Shown here one piece after another: positions 1-10,231 of a DNA stretch of 64,000 nucleotides. The DNA is from Halodesulfovibrio sp. (lineage in GTDB: Bacteria; Desulfobacterota; Desulfovibrionia; Desulfovibrionales; Desulfovibrionaceae): positions 235,243 through 299,242 of the forward strand of contig NZ_JAOARI010000017.1 in assembly GCF_025210605.1 (NCBI RefSeq). The letters run 5' to 3'. How positions within the stretch are numbered: position 1 is the first letter of the stretch; every line of letters starts with the position of its first letter. The position numbers and the translations under genes were made by a program. The notes beneath the pieces were generated by a model, which saw only the letters and a program-made list of their open reading frames with translations, was not told the origin of the DNA and ran no database searches.

Positions 1-1232
1 AAGATGAGCAAATATTGTGGGAAAATATGATGTTGCAACTCTCTATCATCGCGACGGTACTTCTGTTTGTCTTTGCCCCATTTTGTCTTTTTCTTGTGCG
101 TTCCATCGTTACTCCTGTATCAGAAGCAAATTCAGTCGCGCGTCAAATCGCAGCAGGAAACCTTGATGTAGTTGTTGAAGCAACCGGAAATGATGAAATT
201 TCCGCCCTGCAAGCATCACTCGGCGTTATGGCAGAAACACTCCGAAACAATATTGAAGACATGGCTGCAAAAGAACAAGAAGCACAACATCAGGCTTCAT
301 TGGCGAGGGAAGCAGCCGCACGAGCAGAAGAGGCTATGCAGCAGGCTGCCGTTGCAACCAGTCAAGGTATCAATACTGCGGCAGAGCGTCTTACAGGGCT
401 TGTAGGAAGCATTAACGCCAACTCCACAGACCTTGCTGCAACCAGCAGACAACTTGAGCACGGGGCGGAAATCCAGCTGAACCGGATCAGCGAAACAGCT
501 ACCGCTATGGAAGAAATGAACGCCACAGTCCTTGAAGTTGCACGCAATGCTGGAGACGCAGCTGAGCGTACAGAACAATCCCGTCAACAGGCGGCAGAGG
601 GACAAGCTGTCGTAAACGACACGATTCAGTCTATCGACACACTGCGAGAAATGACAGAGACACTTCGAGAAAACATGAACCAACTTGGCAGCGAGTCTGA
701 TGCTATCGGGGAAGTCATGACCATAATTAACGACATCGCCGATCAGACCAACCTGCTTGCGCTTAACGCAGCCATTGAAGCTGCAAGAGCTGGCGAGGCA
801 GGCAGAGGCTTTGCGGTTGTAGCTGACGAAGTGCGTAAGCTTGCAGAAAAAACTATGGGTGCCACCAGTGAAGTTGGCAACAGCATCAGCACAATCCAAC
901 AGCTTGCACAAAAGAATATAAAAGGAATGGAAGAATCTACAGCAGCCATGCAATCAACAGCTGAACGCTCGAAGACCTCAGGTGATATGCTTCAGTCAAT
1001 TGTAGAAATGGCGAACGCAGCCGCAGCACAGGTGCAGTCCATTGCCGCAGCAGCCGAAGAACAGTCAGCGGCATCTGAGGAGATCACAAGGTCTATTGAA
1101 GAAATTAATGGCATAGCCAATGAATCACGCTCAATGGCAGGCAATGCAGAACAAAGTGTATCTGCCTTGCACACTGAGGCTAGAAACCTTCAAGAGATTA
1201 TCCACGAATTGAAAGAGGAAGCCTCTAGCTAA
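1..1232 (+). CDS. methyl-accepting chemotaxis protein, 5'-truncated by window edge
   Basis: The reading frame is open to the first base, so the ligand-binding part lies outside the window. Seen: a hydrophobic membrane segment soon after the edge, then a HAMP-type linker ([20 protein letters not shown]), a long alpha-helical coiled coil, and the signature hairpin tip of the cytoplasmic signalling domain ([20 protein letters not shown], then [18 protein letters not shown]). Family knowledge: such receptors control the CheA/CheW kinase at the inner membrane. No C-terminal receptor-methylase tethering pentapeptide is visible; the protein ends in KEEASS. The ligand cannot be judged. The gene is tail-to-tail with holB. 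Confidence 0.95.
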   Translation, partial: DEQILWENMMLQLSIIATVLLFVFAPFCLFLVRSIVTPVSEANSVARQIAAGNLDVVVEATGNDEISALQASLGVMAETLRNNIEDMAAKEQEAQHQASLAREAAARAEEAMQQAAVATSQGINTAAERLTGLVGSINANSTDLAATSRQLEHGAEIQLNRISETATAMEEMNATVLEVARNAGDAAERTEQSRQQAAEGQAVVNDTIQSIDTLREMTETLRENMNQLGSESDAIGEVMTIINDIADQTNLLALNAAIEAARAGEAGRGFAVVADEVRKLAEKTMGATSEVGNSISTIQQLAQKNIKGMEESTAAMQSTAERSKTSGDMLQSIVEMANAAAAQVQSIAAAAEEQSAASEEITRSIEEINGIANESRSMAGNAEQSVSALHTEARNLQEIIHELKEEASS

Positions 1233-1301
1233 CATATAGAAATACAGAAAAACTCAGAGATACGGTCTACACATTCGTACACTTCGAGCATATCCCCACA
1301 C

Positions 1302-1334
1302 AACTGGCTGTAAGACGAGTTCTTGCAGCCAGTT
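1302..1334. terminator. strong hairpin between convergent MCP and holB genes
   Basis: A 14-bp stem (one G-T wobble; arms 1302-1315 and 1321-1334) closes a 5-base loop. It sits in the gap between two convergent genes, so it may end transcripts from both sides. Neither side has a clear T-run, so this is an imperfect intrinsic terminator. Confidence 0.45.
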
Positions 1335-1423
1335 TGCATATGCAGCAGCTAACTTGCAATAAATTGAGCCAGAAAAAAGAATCGCCCCATCAAAAAAACG
1401 AGAGCAGCTATGAAAAATAAAAG

Positions 1424-2380
1424 CTAACGAATAGTGCGCCCGCTACTTTTAGCAGCAAACTTTGCAAGAAGGTACATCTTAGTGCCAAGCCAATCTACTA
1501 CAAGTGGCGGGGATACGAGTGCATTAAGAGAATCCTGACATTCACTCAGTACTTCATCCAACTTGCGCTGACGTCCCATATCAAGCTGTGCAAACAGACG
1601 TGCAAGCTCGCCACCTTTTCTACCAGTTATGGCACTTGCAAGCTCATGCTGACAATGCACCAAGAGTTGCATGGCAAGAGTTGCATCCAGCGCACCGCGA
1701 GTTCCTGTTTTAGCTAGCAGCCCTGTACCTTCCACCATGAATGTTGCGAGTACATCTGCCCATTCGCGCACTTCTTCTGAACGAGCTGAAGAGTCACCCA
1801 CAGGCCATGCAAGAGTCACTACCCAACTCCGTGATACCAAAGTAGGCAGCAATCGTTCGCGCTGCGGTGCGAGAAGAAGAAAACTGGTGTTTGGACGTGG
1901 TTCTTCGAGGGATTTAAGTAAGGCATTTGCGGATGCAATGCTCAAGGATTGTGCTTCGAACAAAACAACCACACGTTTTCTTTCTGAACGTGGCGGCTCA
2001 CCAAGAATAGTGCGTAATTCCCGTATCCATTCTATTTTAATAGTTCCGGTAGCATTCGGTTCACCATCATAACCGATGGAACCGGCACGCCCATCGAAAA
2101 AAAACAAATCGCGTGATGCTTTGGTAATCATCTGTCTGCATGCACTACAATCCATGCACGGTGCAGGAGAATTCAGACAATTAATACGCGCAGCCCAATA
2201 GAGCGCCACGGCTTCGCGTTCTTCGGCGGTTCCACCTTCGAACAAAACAACTTGTGGCGGGTCTTCTGCGAGCTGCTCAATAAAGCCCCGCACTCTGGCA
2301 TGACGAGCATCCAGAGACGGGGCTATAATATCATGAGGCTCCAGAGCGGACTGGGTGGATTGGTCTTTTGACGTACCCAA
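1424..2380 (-). CDS. holB: DNA polymerase III delta' subunit (clamp loader)
   Basis: A 318-residue AAA-type clamp-loader protein. Seen: a degenerate P-loop region (FEGGTAEEREAV), expected because delta' does not bind ATP; a zinc-binding cysteine cluster (NCLNSPAPCMDCSACRQM); and the typical SANALLKSLEEP stretch followed by a sensor region (LLPTLVSR). Family role: it helps load the sliding clamp on primed DNA in the gamma complex. The start is TTG at 2380, chosen because GGAGG lies 7 nt upstream and no better ATG exists. It lies 18 nt downstream of purA on the same strand, so the two are probably co-transcribed. Confidence 0.88.
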   Translation of the reverse strand: MGTSKDQSTQSALEPHDIIAPSLDARHARVRGFIEQLAEDPPQVVLFEGGTAEEREAVALYWAARINCLNSPAPCMDCSACRQMITKASRDLFFFDGRAGSIGYDGEPNATGTIKIEWIRELRTILGEPPRSERKRVVVLFEAQSLSIASANALLKSLEEPRPNTSFLLLAPQRERLLPTLVSRSWVVTLAWPVGDSSARSEEVREWADVLATFMVEGTGLLAKTGTRGALDATLAMQLLVHCQHELASAITGRKGGELARLFAQLDMGRQRKLDEVLSECQDSLNALVSPPLVVDWLGTKMYLLAKFAAKSSGRTIR

Positions 2381-2398
2381 ACCGTTACCTCCGGTTAG

Positions 2399-3754
<1,356 letters not shown>

Positions 3755-3824
3755 TTAATACACTCTTTATAGTGCCGTCAATTGATTCCGAGAGAATTTT
3801 TTCACTAGCGACCTGTTAGATTCC

Positions 3825-3833
3825 TGTTATAAT
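3825..3833 (+). promoter_or_regulatory. extended -10 promoter upstream of mltF-like gene
   Basis: The sequence reads TGTTATAAT, a perfect extended -10 element (TGnTATAAT), 57 bp before the mltF-like start. No convincing -35 is seen, which is usual for extended -10 promoters. Confidence 0.55.
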
Positions 3834-3889
3834 ACGTATACGGAGAAAAAATCTGACGGTACGCCCCGTTATCTAACTTCGGAGAATCA

Positions 3890-5530
3890 ATGAAGAGACG
3901 CTTTTTCACCTCAAAAGAAGCCTACTTCCTGTTCCTGCTTATTGCAGCGCAAGCGGTAATCATGCTGGGTACAGAAGTTGTGACGTATCTCTACCGGATG
4001 CCACCGGTGCGAGTCGTTGTGCCGAACGTCTCTCAATTTTCCTCTCTTGTTTCCCCATATGGTCTTGGTGTCGATGGCGAATTACTGAGTAGCTTTGCCA
4101 AAGATAAAGGCTACACCATCGCTATTCTTCGAGCCAAAAGTGCAAATGAAGCATGGACACTGATTGCAAATGACGAGGCAGACATGCTCGTAGGGTTCGG
4201 AGGAGAAATTCCAGAAGAATATGCCCATAAAATATCAGCCGGACCTGCATACGACGAATACCGCTCCGTCACCATCCAAGACACAAAACTTACAGACAAT
4301 AAAGAGCTACAGGCGCTTTGTACCAGTCTACTCAAGACTGTTCCGCATGGTGTAGATCGAGAAATCTACCGCGAAAATGCCACATTCCTGTCTTCGGTTG
4401 CCGATGCACTCCCGCAAGTAATGTCTCCTAGAGAAGACAGCGAGCCGTCAGGGCATACACCGTACGCCAAAGAAAAACTCTTTGGTGCGACTGTCAGCGT
4501 TGACGCCGACACAAAACAAGAAAAAGCGGCTGTGACCAAACAACTTCCAGCCGATGAAATTCCAGCCACTGAAGCTCCCGAAACAGAATCTCTCGACGAC
4601 GAAGACTGCGTCGATTTTGACCGATTCCACATGTACCATCTCATGTCATTCGATAATGATAAGAACGGCACTGCGGAAATCGATATCCGCAACTTCACCA
4701 TGCTCCAGCCATTTTTTCTCGATGTTGTCCCCAAAGCACAGACCAGAGCACCGCGCTCGTATCACTGGTTTTGGCGTAATGTATTCTTTGCCGGAGCAGG
4801 ACTGCAAAAAGATTTAGCGGAGTTCTGGGAAGAAGTGCAGGCTAGCCATACCGTAGAAAAACTCATCGAGAAACATTACGGATTTTTCCCCGAAAAATTA
4901 AACTACTACGTTATTGCTAAACTTAAAAAAGCACTGCGCCGGAAGGTTCCACGATATTTAAAGACAATGCAGACCGCGAGTCAGAAAAACAATATCGACC
5001 CGCTTCTTTTAACTGCTGTCATATTTCAGGAATCACATTTTAGAAGCAGTGCGCGCAGCAGAACCGGTGTTCGCGGCTTAATGCAGATAACGCAAACAAC
5101 AGCCAAAGAGCTGGGCATTAACCGGCTTGACCCGCACCAGTCTATTCTGGGCGGCGCAACTTATCTGCGTAAATTATGGGACAGATTTGAAAAGTACAAT
5201 CTGGCAGACTGGGACAGATGGTTCTTTACTCTTGCGGCATACAACCAAGGGTTTGGACATGTTACCGACGCGATTAAACTTTCGAAGAAACGCGGCGGCA
5301 CTGGAAAAACATGGCAGGAACTCAAAGAAATTTTACCGCTTCTGGCCTGGAAGCGTTACTACTCTCAGACCAGACACGGTTATTGTCGCGGCTACGAAGC
5401 CGTTACATACGTGGAAAATATTCGGTACTACTATTATCTTCTTAACGGGCTAGTCGCTCTTTCGCGGCCGGAAGGGAAGAACCTTGGCAAGCTTCGGAGC
5501 AGCCTTAACCTCACCGCTTCCAGCATTTGA
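3890..5530 (+). CDS. mltF: membrane-bound lytic murein transglycosylase, MltF type
   Basis: 546 residues in two parts. After an N-terminal signal anchor (about residues 12-35) comes a solute-binding-protein-like region (from about 40), with an acidic, low-complexity insert around residues 180-250. The C-terminal third is an SLT goose-lysozyme-like domain: catalytic Glu in IFQESHFRSSARS, then GVRGLMQIT and the LAAYNQGFGHV motif. The family cleaves peptidoglycan glycan strands with 1,6-anhydro ring formation. The binding-protein part is split by the insert and may not bind a ligand. Start: ATG with CGGAGAATCA upstream. The last 81 bp overlap the convergent gene on the other strand. Confidence 0.88.
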   Translation: MKRRFFTSKEAYFLFLLIAAQAVIMLGTEVVTYLYRMPPVRVVVPNVSQFSSLVSPYGLGVDGELLSSFAKDKGYTIAILRAKSANEAWTLIANDEADMLVGFGGEIPEEYAHKISAGPAYDEYRSVTIQDTKLTDNKELQALCTSLLKTVPHGVDREIYRENATFLSSVADALPQVMSPREDSEPSGHTPYAKEKLFGATVSVDADTKQEKAAVTKQLPADEIPATEAPETESLDDEDCVDFDRFHMYHLMSFDNDKNGTAEIDIRNFTMLQPFFLDVVPKAQTRAPRSYHWFWRNVFFAGAGLQKDLAEFWEEVQASHTVEKLIEKHYGFFPEKLNYYVIAKLKKALRRKVPRYLKTMQTASQKNNIDPLLLTAVIFQESHFRSSARSRTGVRGLMQITQTTAKELGINRLDPHQSILGGATYLRKLWDRFEKYNLADWDRWFFTLAAYNQGFGHVTDAIKLSKKRGGTGKTWQELKEILPLLAWKRYYSQTRHGYCRGYEAVTYVENIRYYYYLLNGLVALSRPEGKNLGKLRSSLNLTASSI

Positions 5531-5809
5531 TGCAGTTTGTGCATCTGATTTTTTTTCTACAATATCAAATGCTGCCTGTGGCGGCATACTGTGCATATTT
5601 GCCTGTTCAGACTCAGCCCAGTTATGATTAAAAAGCTGGTTTTTCCAGCGCAATGCCTGAATCAGAGAAAAAATTAACGCAGATTCTTCCCACTCTCGGG
5701 TAGGTTCAAACTCATCTGTTTTATGTGCGTACTTTTCCCACAGATCCATAAGGGATGCTTCATCGAAGCTATTAAGCTGTGAAGCCAGCTTTCGGAGGGC
5801 GCGTTCCAT
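5450..5809 (-). CDS. conserved hypothetical protein, convergent with mltF
   Basis: Not recognised as a named family. The predicted 119 residues begin MERALRKLASQLNSFDEASL and carry a helical, Trp-rich core (LWEKY, ALRWKNQLFN) that looks globular, then a polar Ala/Ser/Lys tail. I believe similar short proteins occur in other Desulfovibrio genomes but cannot check. Start is uncertain: the frame is open to 5884 (TTG) with an ATG at 5875 that has only a very close GAAGG. The ATG at 5809 is preceded by AAGGAG at a long 12-nt spacing and is preferred. Its 3' end runs 81 bp into mltF on the opposite strand. Confidence 0.6.
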   Translation of the reverse strand: MERALRKLASQLNSFDEASLMDLWEKYAHKTDEFEPTREWEESALIFSLIQALRWKNQLFNHNWAESEQANMHSMPPQAAFDIVEKKSDAQTASNAGSGEVKAAPKLAKVLPFRPRKSD

Positions 5810-5944
5810 AACAGCAAATTGCTCCTTTCTACATGTGAATAATGATGGTACCGAATCCTTACTGCAATCTGCCATTGCCTTCAAATGAAAATTGCCCCCC
5901 GTGCTACTGTATGATACTTTCTTGCGCCTCTAGGGGGTGTTGTT

Positions 5945-5970
5945 GCCGAGTTCTGGCAACTGAACTCGGC
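5945..5970 (+). promoter_or_regulatory. hairpin in the purH leader region
   Basis: A 9-bp perfect inverted repeat (GCCGAGTTC / GAACTCGGC, loop of 8) lies 64 bp before purH. It has no T-run. It could be an operator or an RNA leader stem; no known riboswitch class was recognised. Confidence 0.3.
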
Positions 5971-6033
5971 GATGCACCACATGTTTGTGTTTTATTTGGG
6001 CTACTAACATAAGACAAGCGGAGTCAAAACCTC

Positions 6034-7308
6034 ATGAGCGACTTGAAGAATATGTACAAAACCATTCTCGGTGATCCTTTTCCATCCGAGATGAAAGTTC
6101 AACTGGGCGATCAAGAGCTTGTGTATCGCAAGCGCACGTGGGAAATTGACGGGGAAGAAAAAGGGCTTCGTTACGGCGAAAACCCTGACCAGCCAGCAGC
6201 TGTGTACGAGCTGGCGGAAGGCTCCCTAACTCTTGGTGGTATGGAGTTTCGTGGACCGGGGAAAGGTCTTGTTTCTGCGTTAACTGAAGAAAATATGATT
6301 CAGGCAGGCAAGCATCCCGGCAAAACCAACCTGACAGATGTTGATAACGCCATTAACATTTTGCAGTACCTCACTGCAAAACCGGCTGCCCTCATCTTAA
6401 AACACAATAACCCTTGCGGTGCCGCATGGTCAGACAAGGGTGTTGCAGACGCGCTTAACAAAGCGTTCTGGAGCGACCGCATTGCAGCCTTCGGCGGCGC
6501 AGTGGTGGTAAACCGACCTATGGATTTAGAGTGTGCCAAAGTTATTAACAGCGCATACTTTGAAGTAGTAGCAGCACCTGCTTTTGAAGAAGGCGTTGTT
6601 GAAGAACTGAAAAAACGCAAGAACCTGCGCATTCTCGAAATTCCGGGAATGGCGCATCTTGAAGAACTGGTTAACGTACCTATGCTGGACTTCAAGAGCC
6701 TCATCGACGGCGGCATTGTTATGCAGCAGTCCTTCCGTAACCGCATCCTCACAGCAGACGACTTTATTCCTGCAACAGCAGAAAAAGACGGCGTAGAAGT
6801 AGCAGCACGCAAACCGACAGCGCAGGAAGCAGACGACCTTCTTTTTGCATGGGCTGTCGAAGCCGGTGTTACCTCCAACTCCATCATTTTTGCCCGCAAT
6901 GGTGCTACCGTTTCTATCGGCACCGGCGAGCAGGACAGAGTGGGCTGCGTAGAACTTACTATCCACAAAGCATACACAAAATTTGCAGATATGCTGGCGT
7001 TTAAAGAACACGGTATTTCTTTGTACGAGCTTAAGCTTAAAGCTCTTGCAGATAAAGAATCGCAGGCAATTCTGGACGACATTGAAGCCCGCACCCGCGC
7101 TGAAAAAGGTGGACTGATGGGAACCGCTATGGTTTCTGACGGTTTCTTCCCGTTCCGCGACGGTGTTGATGCAGCACTTGCACACGGTGTAAGCGCAATT
7201 GCACAGCCGGGCGGCTCTATTCGTGACCACGAAGTTATCGAAGCTGTAAACGAAGCTTCACCACAGGTAGCTATGGTCTTTACCGCGCAGCGTTCCTTTA
7301 AACATTAA
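6034..7308 (+). CDS. purH: AICAR formyltransferase, stand-alone PurH domain
   Basis: 424 residues containing only the formyltransferase half of PurH. Seen: the active-site stretch ILKHNNPCGAAW (Lys-His plus Asn-Pro-x-Gly as in AICAR transformylases), YGENPDQPAA near the N-terminus, and C-terminal AIAQPGGSIRDHEVI. The enzyme formylates AICAR with 10-formyl-THF to make FAICAR. Normal bifunctional PurH is about 510-530 residues and starts with an IMP cyclohydrolase (MGS-fold) domain. That domain is absent, so ring closure to IMP must be done by another protein. Start: ATG after AAGCGGAGTCAAAACCTC, with GCGGAG as a weak ribosome site. Confidence 0.92.
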   Translation: MSDLKNMYKTILGDPFPSEMKVQLGDQELVYRKRTWEIDGEEKGLRYGENPDQPAAVYELAEGSLTLGGMEFRGPGKGLVSALTEENMIQAGKHPGKTNLTDVDNAINILQYLTAKPAALILKHNNPCGAAWSDKGVADALNKAFWSDRIAAFGGAVVVNRPMDLECAKVINSAYFEVVAAPAFEEGVVEELKKRKNLRILEIPGMAHLEELVNVPMLDFKSLIDGGIVMQQSFRNRILTADDFIPATAEKDGVEVAARKPTAQEADDLLFAWAVEAGVTSNSIIFARNGATVSIGTGEQDRVGCVELTIHKAYTKFADMLAFKEHGISLYELKLKALADKESQAILDDIEARTRAEKGGLMGTAMVSDGFFPFRDGVDAALAHGVSAIAQPGGSIRDHEVIEAVNEASPQVAMVFTAQRSFKH

Positions 7309-7314
7309 TATCTT

Positions 7315-7348
7315 ACTTCCCGCAGGTACGGTGTTACCTGCGGGAAGT
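7315..7348 (+). terminator. hairpin after purH
   Basis: A perfect 14-bp inverted repeat (arms 7315-7328 and 7335-7348, loop CGGTGT) begins 7 bp after the purH stop. There is no T-run, so it may be an RNA-stabilising or factor-assisted terminator hairpin. Confidence 0.55.
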
Positions 7349-7474
7349 TACCATATGCTGCATCAAAAAAATTTTGCTTCTTACTTGGAAGCACCCGAAA
7401 AATACTCGGTGACTAGCTCACCGCATTGATACAAATGAATACCGGCGCTGTCGGTTCCAAATAAAGCAGGTTAT

Positions 7475-9553
7475 ATGAGTGCTTCTTCTCTGGTTCGGTA
7501 TCCCGGACCGGGCTGTGTTGTAGAGTTCATGCACGGTAACAAGGCTCAGCAAGGCTGGGTACTGGACGAACAAGGTGGAAAACTACGAATTCTGACGATT
7601 AACAAACGCGAGATGAAGCTTGCTTCCTCACGCGTTCTTCCTTGGGCAGGACCATCGTACAGCGGTGAGCGCTCCCGACAGGAAATCGGTACGCTGTTAG
7701 AAGAGCACCGTGCAAAACGTGATGCTCTAAGCGCAGAAATCGACGCTCTGGAACTATGGGATTTTGCACAGGGCGAAGTCGACAAAGAATCCATCCTGTG
7801 GTTCGCAGAACTGCTTTGGGAAGATCCTAGCATAGACCAACTTGCAGGTCTTGGCAGTGCGATGCTGGCTTGCAAAACCCATTTCAAATTTCAGCCGCCT
7901 GAATTCGAAATCTATCCTGCTGAAAAAGTTGAAAAGCGCCTCGAAGAAGATCGAAAACGTCAAGAACGTGAAGCACTTGTCACTCAAGGCATGGGCTTTT
8001 TCCGCTCCCTATGGGAAAAGCATTCAAAAGGTCGTGCACTTGGTAAAACACCGGATGAAGGTGTTGCAGATCAACTTAAATCTATCATTTTGAACCGCCT
8101 TAGTGATCCGGATAGCCACGAAATTGAGCAAGTTTGGAAACAACTCGCCAAAGGTCTACCGGAAGACCCGCATATGGCACTGCACCTTGCCCGCGCATGG
8201 GATTTAGTCCCACCGCATCACAACTTCTGGCTCGATCGTGCAGACTATGACGCCACCAACAACTGGGCTGACGAGTTCACTACAGACGTACAAGAGATCA
8301 AAGACAAATGTCTTTCTGTTCGCCAGCAACCAGAAGAACGAACCTACATTTCTATTGATTCCGCCACTACCAAGGACATCGACGATGCGTTCAACATTGA
8401 GCGCCGTGGTGACGGCGGCTACCGCTTACGAATTTCTCTCGCCTGCCCTGCTGTTGCATGGCCGTTCGGCAGCCGCTTTGATAAAGAAGTGCTGCGCCGT
8501 GCCACCAGTGTATATCTGCCGGAAGGCGATTGCCACATGATGCCGACCACGCTCGGTACTGATTTCTTCAGTCTTCATGCTAAGGAAGAACGTCCGTCAC
8601 TGATTCTTGATATGGAATGCAGCAGCACAGGTGAACTTGAGCGCTGCACGCCGGTTGCTGTCTGGGTCAATCTGGCTGCAAACCTGACCTATATTGATTC
8701 CGAAGCTGTCATCAACGGCGGAGGCGAAGATACACCTGCTGCCGAATTTGCAGAGCAAATCAAGCTAGGTGCAGAATTAAGTGATAAGCTGCAAGAACAG
8801 CGTATAGCTAACGGTGCGGTTATCATCGAACGCAATGATCCTAAGGTGAAACTTTCCGGCGAAGGAGAAAACACCAAAGTTGAAATGATTCCTGCCGATG
8901 AGACACCAAAGGCTATGAAGCTTGTCAGCGAAATGATGATTCTGGCAAATACCGGTGTGGCAGAATGGGCAAAAGAACACGGTATTACCCTGCTGCACAG
9001 AACGCAGGACGTAGCTGTGCCAAAAGAATACGTCGGCGTATGGAGTGCACCGCACGATATTGCCCGTGTTGTTAAAGCGCTCTCTTCTGCTATTCTAGAA
9101 ACAACACCAAGACCGCATAGAGGCATCGGTGTTAATGCATACAGCCCGATTACGTCTCCGCTCAGGCGCTACCCTGACCTTGTCAACGTAGCACAAGTAA
9201 TACACTATGCTGCTACTGGTGAAGCGCAATGGTCAAACGAAGAAATCATGACAATGCTTCCTCTGCTGAATGCACGACTTGATTCCGTGGGACAAATCCA
9301 ACGTTTCCGCCCTCGTTACTGGAAGTTGTTGTACTTCAAACAGCAAGGGGACAAAGTCTGGCGTGAATCCATTGTTACTGAAGAAAATGATGCTTTTGTA
9401 ACTGTATCTTTACCGAACGAGCAAATTTTCGTACGTGGCAGACGTAAGTCTTTTGGTGATAAGGTGAATCCGGGGCAGCATTTCATGGTTCGCATCGGCA
9501 AGGTTCACCCGTTAAATAATGAAATCCAGATTCTGGATGCTATGGAAAGTTAA
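7475..9553 (+). CDS. RNase II / RNB-domain exoribonuclease
   Basis: 692 residues. The first ~280 residues are a divergent N-terminal region (small beta domain near the start, then helical). The RNB catalytic domain begins with the signature ISIDSATTKDIDDAFNIE, whose aspartates bind magnesium. Its end carries GINAYSPITSPLRRYPDLVN, the family RNA-binding stretch, followed by a small beta domain (about 615-690). The family degrades RNA 3' to 5'. Length fits the short RNase II branch seen in some bacteria rather than classic RNase R. Start: ATG with AGCAGG upstream. The gene stands alone between hairpins and plsY. Confidence 0.88.
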   Translation: MSASSLVRYPGPGCVVEFMHGNKAQQGWVLDEQGGKLRILTINKREMKLASSRVLPWAGPSYSGERSRQEIGTLLEEHRAKRDALSAEIDALELWDFAQGEVDKESILWFAELLWEDPSIDQLAGLGSAMLACKTHFKFQPPEFEIYPAEKVEKRLEEDRKRQEREALVTQGMGFFRSLWEKHSKGRALGKTPDEGVADQLKSIILNRLSDPDSHEIEQVWKQLAKGLPEDPHMALHLARAWDLVPPHHNFWLDRADYDATNNWADEFTTDVQEIKDKCLSVRQQPEERTYISIDSATTKDIDDAFNIERRGDGGYRLRISLACPAVAWPFGSRFDKEVLRRATSVYLPEGDCHMMPTTLGTDFFSLHAKEERPSLILDMECSSTGELERCTPVAVWVNLAANLTYIDSEAVINGGGEDTPAAEFAEQIKLGAELSDKLQEQRIANGAVIIERNDPKVKLSGEGENTKVEMIPADETPKAMKLVSEMMILANTGVAEWAKEHGITLLHRTQDVAVPKEYVGVWSAPHDIARVVKALSSAILETTPRPHRGIGVNAYSPITSPLRRYPDLVNVAQVIHYAATGEAQWSNEEIMTMLPLLNARLDSVGQIQRFRPRYWKLLYFKQQGDKVWRESIVTEENDAFVTVSLPNEQIFVRGRRKSFGDKVNPGQHFMVRIGKVHPLNNEIQILDAMES

Positions 9554-9625
9554 CAAACTGTTTTGTGGCTGACACAACTACAGAGTTCACAGAATAGATA
9601 GTACGCTATCGCAAGGAGATTGAAC

Positions 9626-10231
9626 ATGCTGGCAAAACTTATTTGGCTTGGTATCGCGTATGTTATGGGTTCCATTCCGTTCGGTCTGCTCATCGCTCAA
9701 GCTACCTGCGGAATCGATCCGCGTCTTGACGGCAGTAAAAATGTCGGCGCTACCAACGTAGCCCGCCTGTGCGGCTTTAAATACGGCGTAGCAACACTGA
9801 CATGCGATCTTCTTAAAGGCGCTATTCCGGTGGCAATTGCTTTTGTCATCAGCCACAACTGGTTATTTTTAAGCCTTGTCGCACTTGCAGCACTTATGGG
9901 ACACGTTTGCTCATGCTTCCTCAACTTTAAAGGCGGTAAAGCTGTAGCAACTACTGTCGGCGTTTTTGTTCCGCTGGCATTTTTCCCATTACTTTTTAGC
10001 TGTATTGTCAGCGCACTCGTCATTTGGCGCTCCGGCTTTGTATCTATGGGGTCACTCACTCTTGTAGTAACCCTTCCTGTCTTCCTGTTCCTGTCCGGCC
10101 ACTGGTCTTTTATTCCTTTGGCTCTCGTAGTGCTCGCACTCGTATTCTGGACTCATAGAGAAAATATTGTCCGCCTTGCTCATGGCGAAGAAAAATCGTG
10201 GCTTAAAAAGAAGCACGAGGAACAAGCATAA
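9626..10231 (+). CDS. plsY: glycerol-3-phosphate acyltransferase PlsY
   Basis: 201 residues with about five membrane segments. Seen: [14 protein letters not shown], the catalytic/glycerophosphate motif [13 protein letters not shown], and the second conserved stretch [16 protein letters not shown]-terminal HRENIVRL is also typical. It acylates glycerol-3-phosphate from acyl-phosphate, the first step of phospholipid synthesis, in the inner membrane. The ATG at 9626 is chosen (AAGGAG 7 nt upstream) over the in-frame TTG at 9620. The stop overlaps the thrC start by one base (TAATG), implying translational coupling. Confidence 0.96.
   Translation: MLAKLIWLGIAYVMGSIPFGLLIAQATCGIDPRLDGSKNVGATNVARLCGFKYGVATLTCDLLKGAIPVAIAFVISHNWLFLSLVALAALMGHVCSCFLNFKGGKAVATTVGVFVPLAFFPLLFSCIVSALVIWRSGFVSMGSLTLVVTLPVFLFLSGHWSFIPLALVVLALVFWTHRENIVRLAHGEEKSWLKKKHEEQA

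Noticed and set aside
297..953. 218-codon minus-strand frame inside the first chemoreceptor gene
   Set aside because: Antisense to a conserved MCP signalling domain and Cys/Phe-rich; a shadow frame.
7354..7428. 24-codon mini-ORF before the RNB-domain gene
   Set aside because: No amino-acid bias, no following terminator, and its ribosome site is only part of the purH hairpin arm.
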